Below, piece by piece: positions 36,062-49,122 of a stretch of DNA of 52,951 nt. This DNA comes from an uncultured delta proteobacterium (GTDB lineage: Bacteria; Desulfobacterota; Desulfobulbia; Desulfobulbales; Desulfocapsaceae). The position numbers and the translations under genes were made by a program. The stretch covers positions 1 to 52,951 of the forward strand of contig CAIQWD010000106.1 of NCBI GenBank assembly GCA_903875445.1. The letters run 5' to 3'. Positions within the stretch are counted from its first letter, which is position 1. Each line of letters opens with the position of its first letter. The notes beneath the pieces were generated by a model. That model was given only the letters and a program-made list of their open reading frames with translations, had not been told where the DNA came from and did not search any database.

Positions 36062-37252
36062 TTAGGCAATAATTTCACTGATAACGCCGGCACCAACAGT
36101 ACGTCCACCTTCACGAATGGCAAAACGCAAACCGACATCCATGGCGATCGGAGTGATGAGTTCTACCGATGCAGTAATATTGTCACCGGGCATGACCATC
36201 TCCACTCCTGCTTCAAGACTTACTACCGCGGTAACGTCGGTGGTTCTAAAGTAAAACTGCGGACGGTATCCATTAAAAAACGGGGTGTGACGACCACCCT
36301 CTTCCTTGCTCAGGATATAACACTCAGATTTAAACTTGGTATGCGGAGTAATCGACTTCGGAGCGGCCAAAACCTGACCACGCTCCACTTCCTCACGCTT
36401 GATTCCGCGAAGAAGAGCACCAATATTATCGCCCGCCTGACCTTCATCGAGTAATTTACGGAACATCTCGACACCGGTGCACGTCGTCTTGGCAGTCGGC
36501 CTGATGCCAATTATCTCTATATCATCACCAACATGGATTACACCACGCTCAATCCGGCCGGTCGCAACGGTGCCACGACCGGAGATGGAAAACACATCTT
36601 CAACAGGCATCAAAAACGGCTTATCAACCTCTCGCTTAGGCTCAGGTATATAGGAATCAATTGCCTCCATAAGCTCCCAAATGCATTTTGCCGATTCAGG
36701 ATCTTCCGCATTCTCAAGCGCTTTTAAAGCAGATCCTTTGACAAAGGGCACGTCGTCTCCGGGAAATTCGTACTTGTCAAGCAGCTCGCGCAGTTCCATC
36801 TCCACCAGCTCGATCAGCTCTTCATCATCCACCATGTCGCATTTATTAAGAAACACAACCATGGCCGGTACACCTACCTGGCGAGCAAGCAAGATGTGCT
36901 CCCTGGTTTGCGGCATTGCTCCGTCGGTTGCGGCTACTACAAGAATCGCGCCGTCCATCTGCGCCGCACCGGTAATCATGTTCTTGATATAGTCGGCATG
37001 ACCGGGACAATCGACGTGGGCATAATGACGCTTCAACGTCTCATATTCAACATGAGCAGTTGCGATGGTGATACCACGCTCCTTCTCTTCCGGTGCCTTA
37101 TCTATCTCAGAAAAATCGGTAAACGTCGCCTGACCTTTTAACGATAAGACACGAGTAATTGCTGCAGTCAATGTGGTCTTGCCATGATCTATATGGCCTA
37201 TCGTCCCTACATTGACGTGCGGTTTATTCCTTTCATACTTTTTCTTCGACAT
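36062..37252 (-). CDS. tuf: Elongation factor Tu (complete copy)
   Basis: GTPase that delivers aminoacyl-tRNA to the ribosome. The 396 residues have G1 GHIDHGKTT, switch [21 protein letters not shown] and SALKAL of the G domain, followed by two beta-barrel domains ending in [20 protein letters not shown]. The 3' end is identical to the second tuf copy at the right edge (132 bp visible), including up to the stop codon, where they differ (TAA here, TAG there). It lies in the fusA-tuf-rpsJ position. Confidence 0.98.
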   Translation of the reverse strand: MSKKKYERNKPHVNVGTIGHIDHGKTTLTAAITRVLSLKGQATFTDFSEIDKAPEEKERGITIATAHVEYETLKRHYAHVDCPGHADYIKNMITGAAQMDGAILVVAATDGAMPQTREHILLARQVGVPAMVVFLNKCDMVDDEELIELVEMELRELLDKYEFPGDDVPFVKGSALKALENAEDPESAKCIWELMEAIDSYIPEPKREVDKPFLMPVEDVFSISGRGTVATGRIERGVIHVGDDIEIIGIRPTAKTTCTGVEMFRKLLDEGQAGDNIGALLRGIKREEVERGQVLAAPKSITPHTKFKSECYILSKEEGGRHTPFFNGYRPQFYFRTTDVTAVVSLEAGVEMVMPGDNITASVELITPIAMDVGLRFAIREGGRTVGAGVISEIIA

Positions 37253-37276
37253 GATGTTCCCTCAATATGCTTGAAA

Positions 37277-39355
37277 TCAAATTCCTCTAATTTTTTTAAC
37301 AATTGCCTCTGCTCTATTTGCAGGTACCACATCGTACTGCAAAAATTGCATTGTGAAATTCGCTCTTCCTTGGGTGGCAGACCGTATTGAAGTTGAATAT
37401 CCAAACAATTCCGCTAGTGGTGCATGTGCCTTTACCGTTTGCAGATGGGCTTCTGCTGATATACCAACGACTTTACCTCTTTTCCCGTTTAAGTCTGCTA
37501 TTACATCCCCGATATATTCTTCAGGGGTAGTAATTTCAATATCCATTATCGGTTCGAGCAATTTCGGTTCTGCCTCAGAGGTCGCCCTTCTGATGGCCAT
37601 TGCACCAGCTATTCCAAAAGCCATCTCGGTTGACTCCTCTTCGTGGTAAGAGCCGCCTACCAGCCTCACCTTGATGTCTGTCAAGGGGTAACCGATCAAA
37701 GGTCCTGAATCGAGACTGTCCACAATACCTTTTTTTATAGAGTTCAAAAACTGATCAGGAATAAACTCTTTATCAACAGAACTGACAAATACTATGCCTG
37801 CACCGCGCTCAAGAGGCTCGACCTCTATAATTACATGACCATACTGCCCTTTGGCACCGGTCAATTGATCAAATTTCGCTTCACTCCTCTTGGCAACCTG
37901 GATAGTCTCTTTATAGGCAACCTGAGGTTTTCCAACATTGGCAGCAACTTTAAAATCGTTGAGCAAACGATCTATGATAATTTCAAGGTGAAGCTCCCCC
38001 ATTCCAGAAATAATCATCTGTCCAGTATCCTTATCACTGGAAACTGTGAATGACGGATCTTCTAATGCAATTTTTGCAAGGGAATCATTGAGTTTCTTTT
38101 CTTCAGCCTTGCTTTTCGGCTCAATAGCTACCCCGATCACCGGTTCAGGAAAATCCATGCTCTCGAGGATTATATTGTCGCCTTTTTCGCAAAGGGTATC
38201 CCCGGTGGTAGTGAACTTTAAGCCGACAATAGCACCAATATCTCCGGCCAGTATCTCTTGCACTTCCTCTCGCTTATTGGCGTGCAGCTTCATCAGTTTG
38301 GAGACTTTTTCCTGTTTCTGTTTAACAGGATTAAATATCTTGTCGCCGACACTGAGTTTGCCGGAATAAATTCTCACAAAAGCGAGATTCTCAACAAAGG
38401 AATCACTCATCAATTTAAAGACGAGTCCACAAAGTTTTTCCTTTGGATCCGACTTTCTGCTGATTTTTTCTCCAGCAGGACCTATTCCCTCAACATTTTT
38501 TACATCTAAAGGTGAAGGAAGAAAATTGATGACACTATCAAGCAAGGGTTGCACCCCCTTGTTTTTAAATGCACTGCCGCATAACACCGGCACAATATCA
38601 AGAGATATTGTAGCCTTACGCAGAGCACTATATATCTCAGGCGCAGATACCCTTGTATTATCTAGGTATTTTTCCATGATGCCCTCATCGAAGTCGGCCA
38701 ACTTCTCCAGGAGCATCAAACGTGCGGCCGTGAATTTTTCTTTGAAGTTGTCAGGTATATCTTTTTCAATAATTTCCTGACCAAGCGACTGCTCGTCGAA
38801 TACCAGCATCCGCTCTTCTATGAGGTCAATAATACCCTCAAATTGTGCTTCGTTGCCAACCGGCATTTGTATAGGCAAAGGATTTGCCCCAAGCCTTTTG
38901 GCAATCATGAGAACGCAACGATCAAAATTTGCACCGATGCGATCCATTTTATTTATAAAGGCAATCCGCGGAATGTGGTACTTATCCGCCTGACGCCAGA
39001 CGGTCTCCGACTGCGGTTCAACTCCACCAACTGCGCAGAAGACCGCAACAACACCGTCCAACACCCTTAATGACCGTTCTACCTCGATAGTGAAATCGAC
39101 ATGGCCCGGGGTGTCTATTATATTTATCTTCTTTTCTTTCCAATAACAGGTGGTAGCGGCAGAGGTAATAGTTATACCTCGCTCTTGCTCCTGTTCCATC
39201 CAGTCCATGATCGCGGTGCCTTCATGGACTTCACCCAACTTATAAGAACGTCCGGTATAGAAGAGTATCCGTTCGGTCGTGGTCGTTTTTCCTGCATCAA
39301 TATGGGCCATTATGCCTATATTGCGCACATCGGATAAATCTTTTGGGGCTGCCAT
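37277..39355 (-). CDS. fusA: Elongation factor G
   Basis: GTPase that drives translocation and, with RRF, ribosome recycling. The 692-residue protein has G1 [48 protein letters not shown] and NKMDRIG in the G domain, and the EF-G-I style C-terminus [19 protein letters not shown]. Length and order are those of canonical EF-G. The ATG at 39355 has only a weak GAG site. It lies 24 nt before tuf. Confidence 0.98.
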   Translation of the reverse strand: MAAPKDLSDVRNIGIMAHIDAGKTTTTERILFYTGRSYKLGEVHEGTAIMDWMEQEQERGITITSAATTCYWKEKKINIIDTPGHVDFTIEVERSLRVLDGVVAVFCAVGGVEPQSETVWRQADKYHIPRIAFINKMDRIGANFDRCVLMIAKRLGANPLPIQMPVGNEAQFEGIIDLIEERMLVFDEQSLGQEIIEKDIPDNFKEKFTAARLMLLEKLADFDEGIMEKYLDNTRVSAPEIYSALRKATISLDIVPVLCGSAFKNKGVQPLLDSVINFLPSPLDVKNVEGIGPAGEKISRKSDPKEKLCGLVFKLMSDSFVENLAFVRIYSGKLSVGDKIFNPVKQKQEKVSKLMKLHANKREEVQEILAGDIGAIVGLKFTTTGDTLCEKGDNIILESMDFPEPVIGVAIEPKSKAEEKKLNDSLAKIALEDPSFTVSSDKDTGQMIISGMGELHLEIIIDRLLNDFKVAANVGKPQVAYKETIQVAKRSEAKFDQLTGAKGQYGHVIIEVEPLERGAGIVFVSSVDKEFIPDQFLNSIKKGIVDSLDSGPLIGYPLTDIKVRLVGGSYHEEESTEMAFGIAGAMAIRRATSEAEPKLLEPIMDIEITTPEEYIGDVIADLNGKRGKVVGISAEAHLQTVKAHAPLAELFGYSTSIRSATQGRANFTMQFLQYDVVPANRAEAIVKKIRGI

Positions 39356-39436
39356 AATATTATTGACTCTTAAGAAACCACTTCAGGCAGCCCTATACTC
39401 CTTGCAATCACATTTTTTAAGTAATCCCCCAGGGGA

Positions 39437-39910
39437 TTACCAACGATAGTGAGCAAAGGCTTTATTTGCTTCTGCCATCCGATGTGTATCATCTTTTTTC
39501 TTCACTGCGGAACCACGATTATTAAAGGCATCGATAAGTTCGCCAGCGAGTTTTTCGGCCATTGACTTGCCGGATCGTGATTTTGAAAAATTGATGATCC
39601 AGCGTATCGCCAGTGCATTCCTTCGAGTTTGACGTACTTCCATCGGAACTTGGTAAGTAGCACCACCAACGCGCCTTGACTTAACCTCAACCCGAGGACG
39701 AACATTCTCCATTGCACCCTCGAAGATGGTCAAGGCATCATCGTCCTTGACCTTCTCCTGAACGGTATCCATAGCATCATAAAAAATTCTCTGGGCAAGG
39801 GTTTTCTTTCCTCTTTCCATCAGCCCATTGGTGAATTTTGCGACCAATACGCTGTTGAAGCGAGGATCCGGATCGATAGGTCGCTTCTCAATAGTTCTTC
39901 TACGTGACAT
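39437..39910 (-). CDS. rpsG: 30S ribosomal protein S7
   Basis: Head assembly protein and str-operon repressor in E. coli. The 157 residues begin [20 protein letters not shown] and contain [20 protein letters not shown], and the C-terminal [13 protein letters not shown]. Standard length. It lies 29 nt after rpsL. Confidence 0.97.
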   Translation of the reverse strand: MSRRRTIEKRPIDPDPRFNSVLVAKFTNGLMERGKKTLAQRIFYDAMDTVQEKVKDDDALTIFEGAMENVRPRVEVKSRRVGGATYQVPMEVRQTRRNALAIRWIINFSKSRSGKSMAEKLAGELIDAFNNRGSAVKKKDDTHRMAEANKAFAHYRW

Positions 39911-39939
39911 TTCTTAACCCCTCAACAAACCGAAATCCA

Positions 39940-40311
39940 TCAAGCGGATTTCTTTGCTCCATATTTTGAACGTCCCTGACGTCTATTAGAAACGCCCAGT
40001 GTATCAAGCGTACCGCGAATGATGTGATATCTTACGCCGGGGAGATCCTTAACCCTACCGCCTCGGATCAAAACCACTGAATGCTCCTGGAGATTATGCC
40101 CGATACCAGGAATATACGAAGTCACCTCGATCCCATTGGTAAGTCGCACTCTCGCAACTTTCCGGAGAGCGGAGTTTGGTTTCTTCGGCGTAGTTGTGTA
40201 TACCCTCACGCAGACACCGCGTTTCTGAGGCGATCCCTTCAAAGCCGGGGTATTGGTTTTCTTAACAGACTTCTTTCTCCCGATCCGTACAAGTTGGTTA
40301 ATAGTCGGCAT
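39940..40311 (-). CDS. rpsL: 30S ribosomal protein S12
   Basis: Decoding-centre protein. The 123 residues contain [40 protein letters not shown] and [20 protein letters not shown]. The lysines at the positions equivalent to K43 and K88 are the wild-type residues, as in streptomycin-sensitive strains. A strong promoter lies upstream (40404-40432). Confidence 0.98.
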   Translation of the reverse strand: MPTINQLVRIGRKKSVKKTNTPALKGSPQKRGVCVRVYTTTPKKPNSALRKVARVRLTNGIEVTSYIPGIGHNLQEHSVVLIRGGRVKDLPGVRYHIIRGTLDTLGVSNRRQGRSKYGAKKSA

Positions 40312-40403
40312 TACGTTAACTGCTCCTGTTTACATACCCATTTTTTGAAATTCAACATCTCAGTTGCAGAGCTGCTCACTCAATTTAAACACGAAAGTGG
40401 TCA

Positions 40404-40432
40404 TATTTACCCTAACGGCACTAGAGTGTCAA
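40404..40432 (-). promoter_or_regulatory. Candidate str-operon promoter (rpsL)
   Basis: On the minus strand a perfect TTGACA (40427-40432) is followed after 17 nt by TAAATA (40404-40409, 3/6). It lies 93 nt before the rpsL ATG and just after rpoC, the right place for a str-operon promoter inside the fused cluster. A 9-bp inverted repeat (40366-40374 / 40442-40450) flanks it. Confidence 0.55.
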
Positions 40433-40455
40433 GCGAAAAATCAGCTCTGCGCATC

Positions 40456-40479
40456 GTAATCACCGTCCCGAGTGATTAC
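40456..40479 (-). other. Perfect 8-bp hairpin at the rpoC stop codon
   Basis: GTAATCAC (40456-40463) and GTGATTAC (40472-40479) form a perfect stem around an 8-nt loop, overlapping the TGA stop of rpoC. A T5 run follows only about 15 nt later, so it is not a standard terminator. It may stabilise the 3' end of the rif-operon message or mark its boundary with str. Confidence 0.4.
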
Positions 40480-43400
40480 CTTCCAGCCCTGTTCCCGCAG
40501 AAATGAGCCGACCCATAATTACATTCTCTTTCAAGCCGGCTAATTCATCGATTCTGCCGGCTACCGCAGCGTTGGTAAGGACCTTCGTGGTTTCCTGGAA
40601 GGAAGCCGCTGATATAAAACTTTCTGTTGAAAGCGATGCCTTGGTTACGCCAAGGAGAAGTGGTTCGGCGACTGCAGGCTTCTTTCCTTCAACAATAAGG
40701 CGATCTCTCTCCTCCTCAAACTTCCACCATTCGACTTGTTCACCGATCATGAACTTCGAGTCACCAGAGGAGGTAATCATAACTCTTTTCAGCATTTGCC
40801 GGACAATGACTTCAATGTGTTTATCGTTGATTTTTACACCCTGAAGGCGATACACTTCTTGAATTTCGTTGACCAGGAATTTGGCAAGTTCCTTGACCCC
40901 AAGAACCGAAAGAATATCATTGGGCACGATGGTGCCTTCCATCAATGCCTCGCCAGCCTGAACATAATCCCCTTCATGGACGATGATATGCTTGGATTTA
41001 GGAATGAGGTATTCCTGGGCTTCACCATATTCAGGGGTGACGATCACCCGACGTTTACCCTTTAGCTCCTTGCCAAAACTGACTTTCCCATCAATCTTGG
41101 AAATAATCGCCGGATCCTTTGGTTTTCGCACTTCAAACAATTCGGCAACCCGTGGAAGACCACCGGTAATATCTTTTGTTTTCGTTGTTTCTCTGGGAAT
41201 TTTGCCGACAATGGTGCCTGGTTGAATCACATCACCTTCGCTGACCGAAATTATCGAACCAACCGGCAAACTATACCGTGCATAGGTTTCGCTATCGGGC
41301 ATCTTAACCGTTTTCCCACGATCGTTTTTGACAGAAATACGAGGTGTTAGTTGAGACCCGGTAGAGGTGTGAATGATTACCAGGGAGGACCTTCCAGTAA
41401 CGGAATCCACCTTTTCCTGCATCGTCACGCCTTCAATGATATCGCCATATTTAATCACTCCGCCTACTTCGGCGACAATCGGAATAGTGTATGCATCCCA
41501 ATCGGCAAGGATAGTATCTCTGGCCACTACTTCTCCTTCTCTGACGAGAAGCTGGGCGCCATAATTGACTTTAAACTTCTCCCGCTCACGCCCCAATTCA
41601 TCTTTTACCGAAATAACAGCATTACGATTCATGACGATCTTGGTACCTTCGGCGTTGGTTACTGAATGCAGGTTGTTGAAGGCTACCGTGCCGCCAATAT
41701 TGGTTTTAAGTTCAGCCTGTTCAACCGATCGACTTGCAGTACCGCCAACGTGGAAGGTGCGCATCGTCAGCTGAGTTCCGGGTTCACCGATGGATTGAGC
41801 GGCAATGACACCGATCGCCTCACCGGGATTTACCATGTGGCCACGGCCAAGATCACGACCATAACAGGCTGCGCAAACACCACGTTTCGAGCGACAGCTG
41901 AGCACCGAGCGAATAGGAATCCGGTCGATACCTGACGCAGTAATCTTCTCCACAATATCTTCGGTAATTTCTTCGCCTGCATTAACGATGGCTGAACCGG
42001 TAAAAGGATCCTCAACATCATCTAGGGCAACGCGACCTAGAATCCGATCGCCAAGGGGAACAATAATTTCCCCGCCATCCATCAATGGTTCTGCAACTAT
42101 ACCATCAAGAGTCAAACAATCGGCTTCGACAATCGTTGATTCCTGGGCAACATCAACCAGGCGCCTGGTAAGATATCCGGAGTTTGCGGTTTTCAGCGCT
42201 GTGTCGGCAAGTCCTTTACGGGCACCGTGCGTAGAAATGAAGTATTCAAGCACTCCGAGCCCTTCGCGAAAGTTTGCCTTGATCGGGGTTTCAATAATTG
42301 CCCCACTCGGCTTGGCCATGAGACCACGCATACCAGCCAATTGGCGAATTTGATCCCTCGATCCTCTCGCGCCTGAATCAGCCATGATAAAGATCGAGTT
42401 GAAACTTGGGCCTTCAACTCTCTTGCCATCCTTATCGAGAAAGAAATCAACCTTGATCTCATCCATCATCGCATTCGCGACATCTTCAGTAACCTTGGAC
42501 CAGATATCGACGACTTTATTGTATTTTTCACCAGAGGTAATGAGACCATCGGTATACTGTTGCTCAACATCAAGCACGTCGGTTTCAGCTTTCTCAACAA
42601 ATGCCTCTTTGCCGAGAGGAATTTTCATATCGTTTATACAGATCGATATTCCCGCCCGAGTGGCATGCTCGTACCCTATATCCTTTAACCTGTCGGCGAG
42701 AAGTACCGTCTCTTTAGTCCCGGCATGTCTATAGGTATGATCAATAAGTTTGGCTAAAGCTTTTTTGGTGAGAACCTTATTAACTTCCTCAAATTTGACG
42801 GCATCCGGCAAAAGTTCGCCGAGGAGAATGCGCCCCAAAGTGGTATCGACCAATTTCCCCTGCTTCCGCACCTTCACCTTAGCCTGCAGATGCACTTCGC
42901 CATAATCGTAGGCGATAATCGCCTCTTCAACGCAGCTGAAGATTTTACCCTCGCCAGGGACATTCATGCGATCTCGGCTCATATAGTAGAGTCCGAGGAC
43001 TATATCCTGGGAGGGAATAATGACTGGTTCACCGTTGGCCGGCGAAAGGATGTTGTTGGTCGACATCATCAATACTCGGGCTTCGACCTGCGCCTCAACC
43101 GAAAGCGGTACATGCACCGCCATTTGATCGCCATCGAAGTCAGCATTGAAGGCCATGCAAACCAATGGATGTAGCTGAATCGCCTTGCCCTCGATAAGCA
43201 TGGCTTCAAAGGCTTGCATACCGAGCCTATGAAGAGTGGGTGCGCGGTTAAGAATGACGGGATATTCGGTTACAACCTCCTCAAGAACGTCCCATACTTC
43301 TTTGACCTCTTTCTCAACCATCTTACGGGCACTTTTGATAGTAGTTACATACCCCTTGCTTTCCAACTTGTTGTAGATGAAAGGTTTGAACAGCTCCAAG

Positions 43401-44518
43401 GCCATTTTCTTGGGGATACCACACTGGTGCAGTCGGAGATGGGGGCCGACGACAATAACCGAACGACCGGAATAGTCGACGCGCTTACCTAGAAGATTTT
43501 GTCGAAAACGTCCCTGCTTGCCTTTGAGCATGTCGGAGAGAGACTTGAGCGGTCTTTTGTTGCCACCGGTAATCACCCGCCCACGCCGGCCATTATCGAA
43601 AAGGACATCGACAGCTTCCTGTAACATCCTTTTTTCATTTCGAATGATAATATCAGGAGCATCAAGTTCGAGGAGCCGCTTGAGCCGATTATTGCGGTTT
43701 ATCACCCGGCGATAAAGATCGTTGAGATCGGAGGTAGCAAACCTGCCCCCTTCCAATGGGACGAGTGGCCGCAAATCGGGAGGGAGTACTGGGATGACCT
43801 CTAGAATCATCCACTCCGGCTTATTTCCGGAATCCCGGAAGGCTTCAATGACAAAAAGCCTCTTCCCTAATTTTTGTCGTTTGGTCTGTGAATTGGTAGC
43901 GAGCATCTCCTCACGGAGTTGGATGGAAAGAGCGGGGAGGTCCTGACCGGAGAGAAGTTCCCTGATTGCCTCAGCACCAATGCCAACACGAAACCGTCCA
44001 GGGTGTTCCTCTAATGCCTGACGATATTTCTCTTCAGTAAGAAGCGTTCCTACAGGCATACCGTCAACGCTGGACTCAGTAACAGCATATTGCTCAAAAT
44101 AGAGAATTTTCTCCAACTGTTTGAGCGTCATGTCAAGAACCGCACCGATTTTACTCGGCAGACTCTTGAGAAACCAGATATGCGCGACCGGAGCAGCAAG
44201 TTTTATGTGGCCGAGACGTTCACGACGAACCTTGGATTGGATCACCTCAACACCGCATTTTTCACAAACCACTCCGCGATGCTTCATGCGTTTGTATTTT
44301 CCGCAATTACACTCGAAATCCTTTACCGGCCCGAATATCTTGGCGCAAAACAATCCGTCTCTTTCCGGTTTGAATGTTCTGTAATTAATGGTTTCAGGTT
44401 TTTTGACCTCTCCATGCGACCAATCCATGATCTTCTCAGGAGAAGCCAGCGATATTTTTACACTCTTAAATTTTACTGGAGCTTTCGGTTTTTGAAAAAA
44501 ATTAAATAATTCTTCCAC
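40460..44518 (-). CDS. rpoC: DNA-directed RNA polymerase subunit beta'
   Basis: Largest polymerase subunit, carrying the catalytic Mg2+. The 1352-residue product has the N-terminal zinc ribbon [20 protein letters not shown], the active-site [16 protein letters not shown], the trigger-loop region ([16 protein letters not shown]), and a second zinc site [15 protein letters not shown]. The start is GTG at 44518, preceded by GAGAGGTGATTTC. It is 130 nt after rpoB, with a possible internal promoter in the gap. Confidence 0.98.
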   Translation of the reverse strand: MEELFNFFQKPKAPVKFKSVKISLASPEKIMDWSHGEVKKPETINYRTFKPERDGLFCAKIFGPVKDFECNCGKYKRMKHRGVVCEKCGVEVIQSKVRRERLGHIKLAAPVAHIWFLKSLPSKIGAVLDMTLKQLEKILYFEQYAVTESSVDGMPVGTLLTEEKYRQALEEHPGRFRVGIGAEAIRELLSGQDLPALSIQLREEMLATNSQTKRQKLGKRLFVIEAFRDSGNKPEWMILEVIPVLPPDLRPLVPLEGGRFATSDLNDLYRRVINRNNRLKRLLELDAPDIIIRNEKRMLQEAVDVLFDNGRRGRVITGGNKRPLKSLSDMLKGKQGRFRQNLLGKRVDYSGRSVIVVGPHLRLHQCGIPKKMALELFKPFIYNKLESKGYVTTIKSARKMVEKEVKEVWDVLEEVVTEYPVILNRAPTLHRLGMQAFEAMLIEGKAIQLHPLVCMAFNADFDGDQMAVHVPLSVEAQVEARVLMMSTNNILSPANGEPVIIPSQDIVLGLYYMSRDRMNVPGEGKIFSCVEEAIIAYDYGEVHLQAKVKVRKQGKLVDTTLGRILLGELLPDAVKFEEVNKVLTKKALAKLIDHTYRHAGTKETVLLADRLKDIGYEHATRAGISICINDMKIPLGKEAFVEKAETDVLDVEQQYTDGLITSGEKYNKVVDIWSKVTEDVANAMMDEIKVDFFLDKDGKRVEGPSFNSIFIMADSGARGSRDQIRQLAGMRGLMAKPSGAIIETPIKANFREGLGVLEYFISTHGARKGLADTALKTANSGYLTRRLVDVAQESTIVEADCLTLDGIVAEPLMDGGEIIVPLGDRILGRVALDDVEDPFTGSAIVNAGEEITEDIVEKITASGIDRIPIRSVLSCRSKRGVCAACYGRDLGRGHMVNPGEAIGVIAAQSIGEPGTQLTMRTFHVGGTASRSVEQAELKTNIGGTVAFNNLHSVTNAEGTKIVMNRNAVISVKDELGREREKFKVNYGAQLLVREGEVVARDTILADWDAYTIPIVAEVGGVIKYGDIIEGVTMQEKVDSVTGRSSLVIIHTSTGSQLTPRISVKNDRGKTVKMPDSETYARYSLPVGSIISVSEGDVIQPGTIVGKIPRETTKTKDITGGLPRVAELFEVRKPKDPAIISKIDGKVSFGKELKGKRRVIVTPEYGEAQEYLIPKSKHIIVHEGDYVQAGEALMEGTIVPNDILSVLGVKELAKFLVNEIQEVYRLQGVKINDKHIEVIVRQMLKRVMITSSGDSKFMIGEQVEWWKFEEERDRLIVEGKKPAVAEPLLLGVTKASLSTESFISAASFQETTKVLTNAAVAGRIDELAGLKENVIMGRLISAGTGLEGNHSGR

Positions 44519-44565
44519 GAAATCACCTCTCCCTTATGTTAAAGGATTTTACCGGCAACACTTAT

Positions 44566-44595
44566 GCCATATCAAGCAGAGAGCAGGTCTGTCAA
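44566..44595 (-). promoter_or_regulatory. Possible promoter in the rpoB-rpoC gap
   Basis: On the minus strand a perfect TTGACA (44590-44595) is followed after 18 nt by TATGGC (44566-44571), only 3/6 of the -10. It is weaker than the rpsL promoter. It would give an rpoC-specific transcript. Confidence 0.25.
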
Positions 44596-44648
44596 GACTT
44601 GCGATACCGGACCAAGGGTTCCAAAATAAACCACAGGAACGCCTCTCC

Positions 44649-47600
44649 TTATTCTTCAATGAGTTCCATATTTAAACAAAGGGCCTGCAGTTCTTTGACA
44701 AGAACGTTAAAAGATTCAGGCAATCCCGTTGTTAAGAAGTTGTTTCCCTTTACAATCCGCTCATACATGGCTGTCCGACCTTCGACATCGTCTGACTTTG
44801 CCGTTAAAAATTCCTTAAGAGTGTATGCAGCGCCATAGGCTTCCATCGCCCAAACCTCCATCTCCCCTAGTCTCTGGCCACCGAACTGCGCCTTTCCGCC
44901 GAGAGGTTGCTGAGTTACTAGAGAATAAGGACCTGTAGACCGCGCATGAATTTTATTATCTACCAAGTGGTGCAGCTTGAGCATATACATCACCCCTACC
45001 GTCACCTTATTGTCAAAGGGTTCACCGTTGAGTCCGTCATACAACTGTACCTGGCCTACCTCATCGACTCCCGCTTCGGTGAGCAGTCTTCTAATCGAAT
45101 CTTCAGGAGCCCCGTCAAACACCGGGGTAGACATATGCAAGCCTCGGTGATGTCTCCTTGCCCAATCAATAATATCCTGGTCAGTCTTATCCTCGGTTAA
45201 GGCAGCATATTCTTTGTCTGAATAAATTTTTCGAAGTCTTGCGCGAATTTCCGTTGCCGCTTCACGCTGCGCCAATGCTTCAAGCTGTTCTCCAAGTTTT
45301 TTTGCGGCAAAACCTAAATGAACTTCAAGTACCTGGCCAACGTTCATACGAGAGGGAACGCCAAGAGGGTTAAGGACAATATCCACCGTAGTGCCATCGG
45401 CAAAAAATGGCATATCTTCTTCAGGAAGCAGGCGGGAAACGACACCCTTGTTTCCATGCCGCCCTGCCATTTTATCGCCCACGGAGAGTTTGCGTTTAGT
45501 AGCGACATACACCTTGACCATCTTGACAACGCCAGGTGGAAGGTCATCTCCTTTTTTCATGCGATCAATTATGCCATCGTATCGTTCGGTAATGAGCTTT
45601 GCCTGTTTACCGTATCTCGCATAAACGGCATCCATCAATTCTATATATTTGGCTTTCTCAGAGAATTCGATATCTCTCAAGCGCTCGAATCCTATCAATT
45701 CGGCCTGCTCGGCGGCAATCTTTTTACCGAGTTTCACAATGACTTCCCCGTGTTTGTCGACTATGTCGGCTTTTGCCGTCCGGCCTTCGAGGAGATTGCC
45801 GATCTCTCGACAGATTCCGTGACGGAGACTACGAAGTTCATCGATCTTATCCTGATTAAGCTTTTCAATCTCAAGGTCTTCAATCAACAAGGAGCGTTCA
45901 TCCTTGTCAACTCCCTTGCGGGAGAAAACCTTGGCGTCGATAATGACGCCACTGATACCCGGCGGGACCCGGAGAGAGGAATCCTTAACATCCTGGGCCT
46001 TTTCTCCAAAAATTGCCCTGAGGAGTTTTTCCTCCGGTGACAGAACAGTCTCGCCCTTCGGAGTCACCTTGCCGACCAGGGTGTCACCGGCCTTGACCTC
46101 AGCCCCAATCCGAACAATTCCGGAGTCATCGAGATTTCTTAGGGTCTCCTCGCTTACATTAGGTATATCGCGGGTGATTTCTTCTTTGCCGAGCTTGGTA
46201 TCTCGGGCCATTGTTTCAAAAACCTCGATATGCACTGAAGTAAAAGTATCTTCCTTCAACAGTCGCTCGTTAATCAATATTGAGTCTTCGAAGTTGAACC
46301 CTCGCCAGGGCATAAACGCTATCGTAACGTTCTTGCCGATTGCCAGTTCGCCAGCCTCACAAGACGGTCCATCAGCAAGCACCAGACCTTTCTTCACGCG
46401 AGTTCCGGGCAAGACAATCGGTCTCTGGTTAAAGCAGGTGTTTTGATTAGATTTTTTGTATTTTTCAAGACGATACAAGGCGACGCCGGTATCAAACCCA
46501 TCGGTGCCGGGGTCATCGTACCTGACAACAATACGATTGGAATCCGACTCTTCAACTACACCATTTCCGGCAGCCAGGAGACAAGCCCCTGAATCACGGG
46601 CAACATAACGCTCCATCCCAGTCCCGACCAACGGCGCTGAGGTAATCATCAAGGGCACCGCCTGCCTTTGCATGTTTGATCCCATAAGCGCTCGGTTTGC
46701 ATCATCATTTTCCAGGAATGGCACAAGCGATGCAGCAATACTGATCATCTGGTTCGGCGCAATATCCATGTATGTGACGTTTTCAGATACCGTTGTCAGA
46801 ACCTCGCCGTCTTCACGGACAATAAGGTTCTCCTGGTTGATTCGGTGATTTTCGTCAACTGGAGTGAGCGCCGGGGCAATATATTGATTCTGCTCTTGCA
46901 GAGCACTGAGATATTTCACCTCGGACATGACAATCCGGTCATTCACCTTTCTGTAAGGTGTCTCGATAAATCCGTAGGGATTGATCCGTGCATAGGTGGC
47001 CAAAGAAACAATCAGTCCGATGTTTGGCCCTTCAGGCGTTTCAACAGGGCAGATCCTCCCGTAATGCGTCGGGTGAACGTCGCGAACTTCAAAGCCGGCA
47101 CGCTCCCGTGACAAACCGCCGGGGCCGAGAGCACTCAATCGCCGTTTATGGGTAACCTCGGATAAGGGGTTGGTCTGGTCCATGAATTGCGACAACTGGC
47201 TGGTTCCAAAGAATTCCTTAATTGCTGCGGAAATCGGTTTCGGATTAACCAAATCATGCGGCATTAAGGTTTCAACATCCTGCAGGGTCATTCTTTCCTT
47301 GATGGCACGTTCCATCCGGACAAGTCCCATGCGATATTGATTTTCAACCAATTCGCCAACCGTTCGTACCCTCCTGTTGCCAAGATGGTCGATATCATCT
47401 ACGCCACCTTGCGTATCCTTCAGTCGAACCAGATGGCGAACTGCATGGACTATATCTTCCCTTGTCAAGGCACGATGCGAAATATCAATATTCAGACCAA
47501 GCTTTGCATTGATCTTATACCGCCCGACTTCAGAAAGATCATAGAGATCCTGGTTAAAGAACAAATTCTGAAAAAAAGACTCCGCAACTTCAGCAGTAGG

Positions 47601-48728
47601 TGGACTGGAGGGACGTAACCTTCTATAAATTTCAATAAGAGCATCTTTACTGCTTTTTGCCTTATCGAGGGCTAAGGTCTTACTGAAAGAATCCGAGAAT
47701 TTTACACCGTCAATATGCAGAATTTTGAACTCATGAACACCATTTGCCTCAAGGGTCTCGAGTAAAGAATCAGTTAATTCCGTATTACATTCAGCGATGA
47801 TTTCGCCAGAGTTTTCATTTACAATCGTACTGGCAAGAGTCTCACCTATCAACGATTCAGGAGCCAAAGGAAGAAAATGAATCCCGACGGATTCGAGTTT
47901 TTTGCAAAGTACTTTCGATACTTTTTTTCCTTTTTTAGCAAGAACTTCGCCATCGGCGGGATTTATGATATCAAATTCCAGGCGTTGGCCTTTGACCAAT
48001 TCGCCATCAAAACTGACCTTGAAATTCTCTCCGTCTTTGATAACCAAGTTGGTCGGATAAAACTCTTCCAGGAGTTGCTCAGAGGAATAACCCAGTGCCT
48101 TCAAGAGGGTGGTTACAGGAAATTTTCTTCGCCTGTCTATTCTTACATGGAGATAATCTTTAATATCAAACTCGAGATCAATCCATGAGCCTCGGACAGG
48201 GATAATCCTCGCAGAGTAAAGCAATTTCCCACTTGAATGACTTTTGCCATTGTCATGCGTATAGAAGAGACCAGGCGATCGCTGCAATTGGGAAACAATC
48301 ACCCTTTCCGTACCGTTGACAACAAAAACACCATCACCGGTCATAAGGGGCAAAGAACCGAGGAACACTTCCTGCTCTTTAATATCACGAATCGATTGTA
48401 CGCCAGTCACTTCATCAACATCGAAGGTGATCAGTCGAACGACAATTTTTAAAGGAATCTCATAGGTCATCCCCCGCTGCAGGCATTCATGAACGGTATA
48501 TTTGGGGACGCCGAATTTATATTTTACGAACTCCAGCGAACAAAGCCCGTTAAAATCATTTATTGGAAATACGTTTTTCAGGATGGCCTGCAAGCCATAC
48601 TCTTCCCTTTCATCAGGGTCACGATCCATCTGCAAAAATTTCTCATAGGAGAGACGTTGCATAGATATAAGATGTGGCGGTTCCAGGATGGTCTCTGCCG
48701 TGGCAAAGCTCTTTCTCACTCTTTCCAT
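44649..48728 (-). CDS. rpoB: DNA-directed RNA polymerase subunit beta
   Basis: Second-largest polymerase subunit. It has 1359 residues. The rifampicin pocket region [20 protein letters not shown], then [20 protein letters not shown], shows wild-type residues at the positions equivalent to D516, H526 and S531. [14 protein letters not shown] and the C-terminal [13 protein letters not shown] and [14 protein letters not shown] are typical. The ATG at 48728 has GAGGACA upstream. A 394-nt gap separates it from rplL. Confidence 0.98.
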   Translation of the reverse strand: MERVRKSFATAETILEPPHLISMQRLSYEKFLQMDRDPDEREEYGLQAILKNVFPINDFNGLCSLEFVKYKFGVPKYTVHECLQRGMTYEIPLKIVVRLITFDVDEVTGVQSIRDIKEQEVFLGSLPLMTGDGVFVVNGTERVIVSQLQRSPGLFYTHDNGKSHSSGKLLYSARIIPVRGSWIDLEFDIKDYLHVRIDRRRKFPVTTLLKALGYSSEQLLEEFYPTNLVIKDGENFKVSFDGELVKGQRLEFDIINPADGEVLAKKGKKVSKVLCKKLESVGIHFLPLAPESLIGETLASTIVNENSGEIIAECNTELTDSLLETLEANGVHEFKILHIDGVKFSDSFSKTLALDKAKSSKDALIEIYRRLRPSSPPTAEVAESFFQNLFFNQDLYDLSEVGRYKINAKLGLNIDISHRALTREDIVHAVRHLVRLKDTQGGVDDIDHLGNRRVRTVGELVENQYRMGLVRMERAIKERMTLQDVETLMPHDLVNPKPISAAIKEFFGTSQLSQFMDQTNPLSEVTHKRRLSALGPGGLSRERAGFEVRDVHPTHYGRICPVETPEGPNIGLIVSLATYARINPYGFIETPYRKVNDRIVMSEVKYLSALQEQNQYIAPALTPVDENHRINQENLIVREDGEVLTTVSENVTYMDIAPNQMISIAASLVPFLENDDANRALMGSNMQRQAVPLMITSAPLVGTGMERYVARDSGACLLAAGNGVVEESDSNRIVVRYDDPGTDGFDTGVALYRLEKYKKSNQNTCFNQRPIVLPGTRVKKGLVLADGPSCEAGELAIGKNVTIAFMPWRGFNFEDSILINERLLKEDTFTSVHIEVFETMARDTKLGKEEITRDIPNVSEETLRNLDDSGIVRIGAEVKAGDTLVGKVTPKGETVLSPEEKLLRAIFGEKAQDVKDSSLRVPPGISGVIIDAKVFSRKGVDKDERSLLIEDLEIEKLNQDKIDELRSLRHGICREIGNLLEGRTAKADIVDKHGEVIVKLGKKIAAEQAELIGFERLRDIEFSEKAKYIELMDAVYARYGKQAKLITERYDGIIDRMKKGDDLPPGVVKMVKVYVATKRKLSVGDKMAGRHGNKGVVSRLLPEEDMPFFADGTTVDIVLNPLGVPSRMNVGQVLEVHLGFAAKKLGEQLEALAQREAATEIRARLRKIYSDKEYAALTEDKTDQDIIDWARRHHRGLHMSTPVFDGAPEDSIRRLLTEAGVDEVGQVQLYDGLNGEPFDNKVTVGVMYMLKLHHLVDNKIHARSTGPYSLVTQQPLGGKAQFGGQRLGEMEVWAMEAYGAAYTLKEFLTAKSDDVEGRTAMYERIVKGNNFLTTGLPESFNVLVKELQALCLNMELIEE

Positions 48729-49122
48729 AATTGTCCTCGAAATTGCCTTTGAATCGTACTATAGTGTTTGATTGACAGACCAGCTCGACAGGATTCTGTT
48801 GAGCTAAACAGTTGTTATGGCCGATATAAACGACATGCCACTTAAGCGGGAATGCACTGACACAGAACAATAGTTAATGCAGAAAATAAATCCAGGAAGA
48901 ACATAAGCATTATACGTTAGCATGGTAGTATTCCTTTTTGCTATTTTTGCCTACAGGGCATAACCATTCCTCGCCTGAACCAAAACCAACCTTGAATTGA
49001 AGAGCGTATTGTAGCTTTTTTTGATTATCCACAAAGCACAACACGCCACGAGGCAAAGCTCGTAGCGTGTTGTTATCAAGCCGCTGTTGCTCAAACCATG
49101 AACAACTTTGTATCCCTACCAA
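48729..49122. other. Long rplL-rpoB intergenic region
   Basis: A 394-nt gap inside the rif operon. It holds the 15-bp hairpin at 49038-49073 and a lone TATAAT on the minus strand at 48909-48914 with no good -35 at 16-18 nt. An open frame fills 48910-49122 but begins with a TTG directly beside the rplL stop, has no family likeness, and runs through the hairpin; I do not call it a gene. In E. coli the same gap carries an attenuator and an RNase III site. Confidence 0.6.
49038..49073 (-). other. 15-bp hairpin in the rplL-rpoB gap (attenuator or RNase III-site candidate)
   Basis: The stem pairs 49038-49052 with 49059-49073 (ACAACACGC core, one G-U pair) around a 6-nt loop, roughly 50 nt after rplL. 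There is no T-run after it on the minus strand, so it is unlikely to be a simple terminator. Position and strength fit a processing site or NusA-style attenuator that sets rpoBC below rplJL. Confidence 0.6.

Noticed and set aside
48910-49122. 70-codon minus-strand frame between rplL and rpoB
   Set aside because: Starts with TTG directly beside the rplL stop, has no family likeness, and runs through the 15-bp hairpin.
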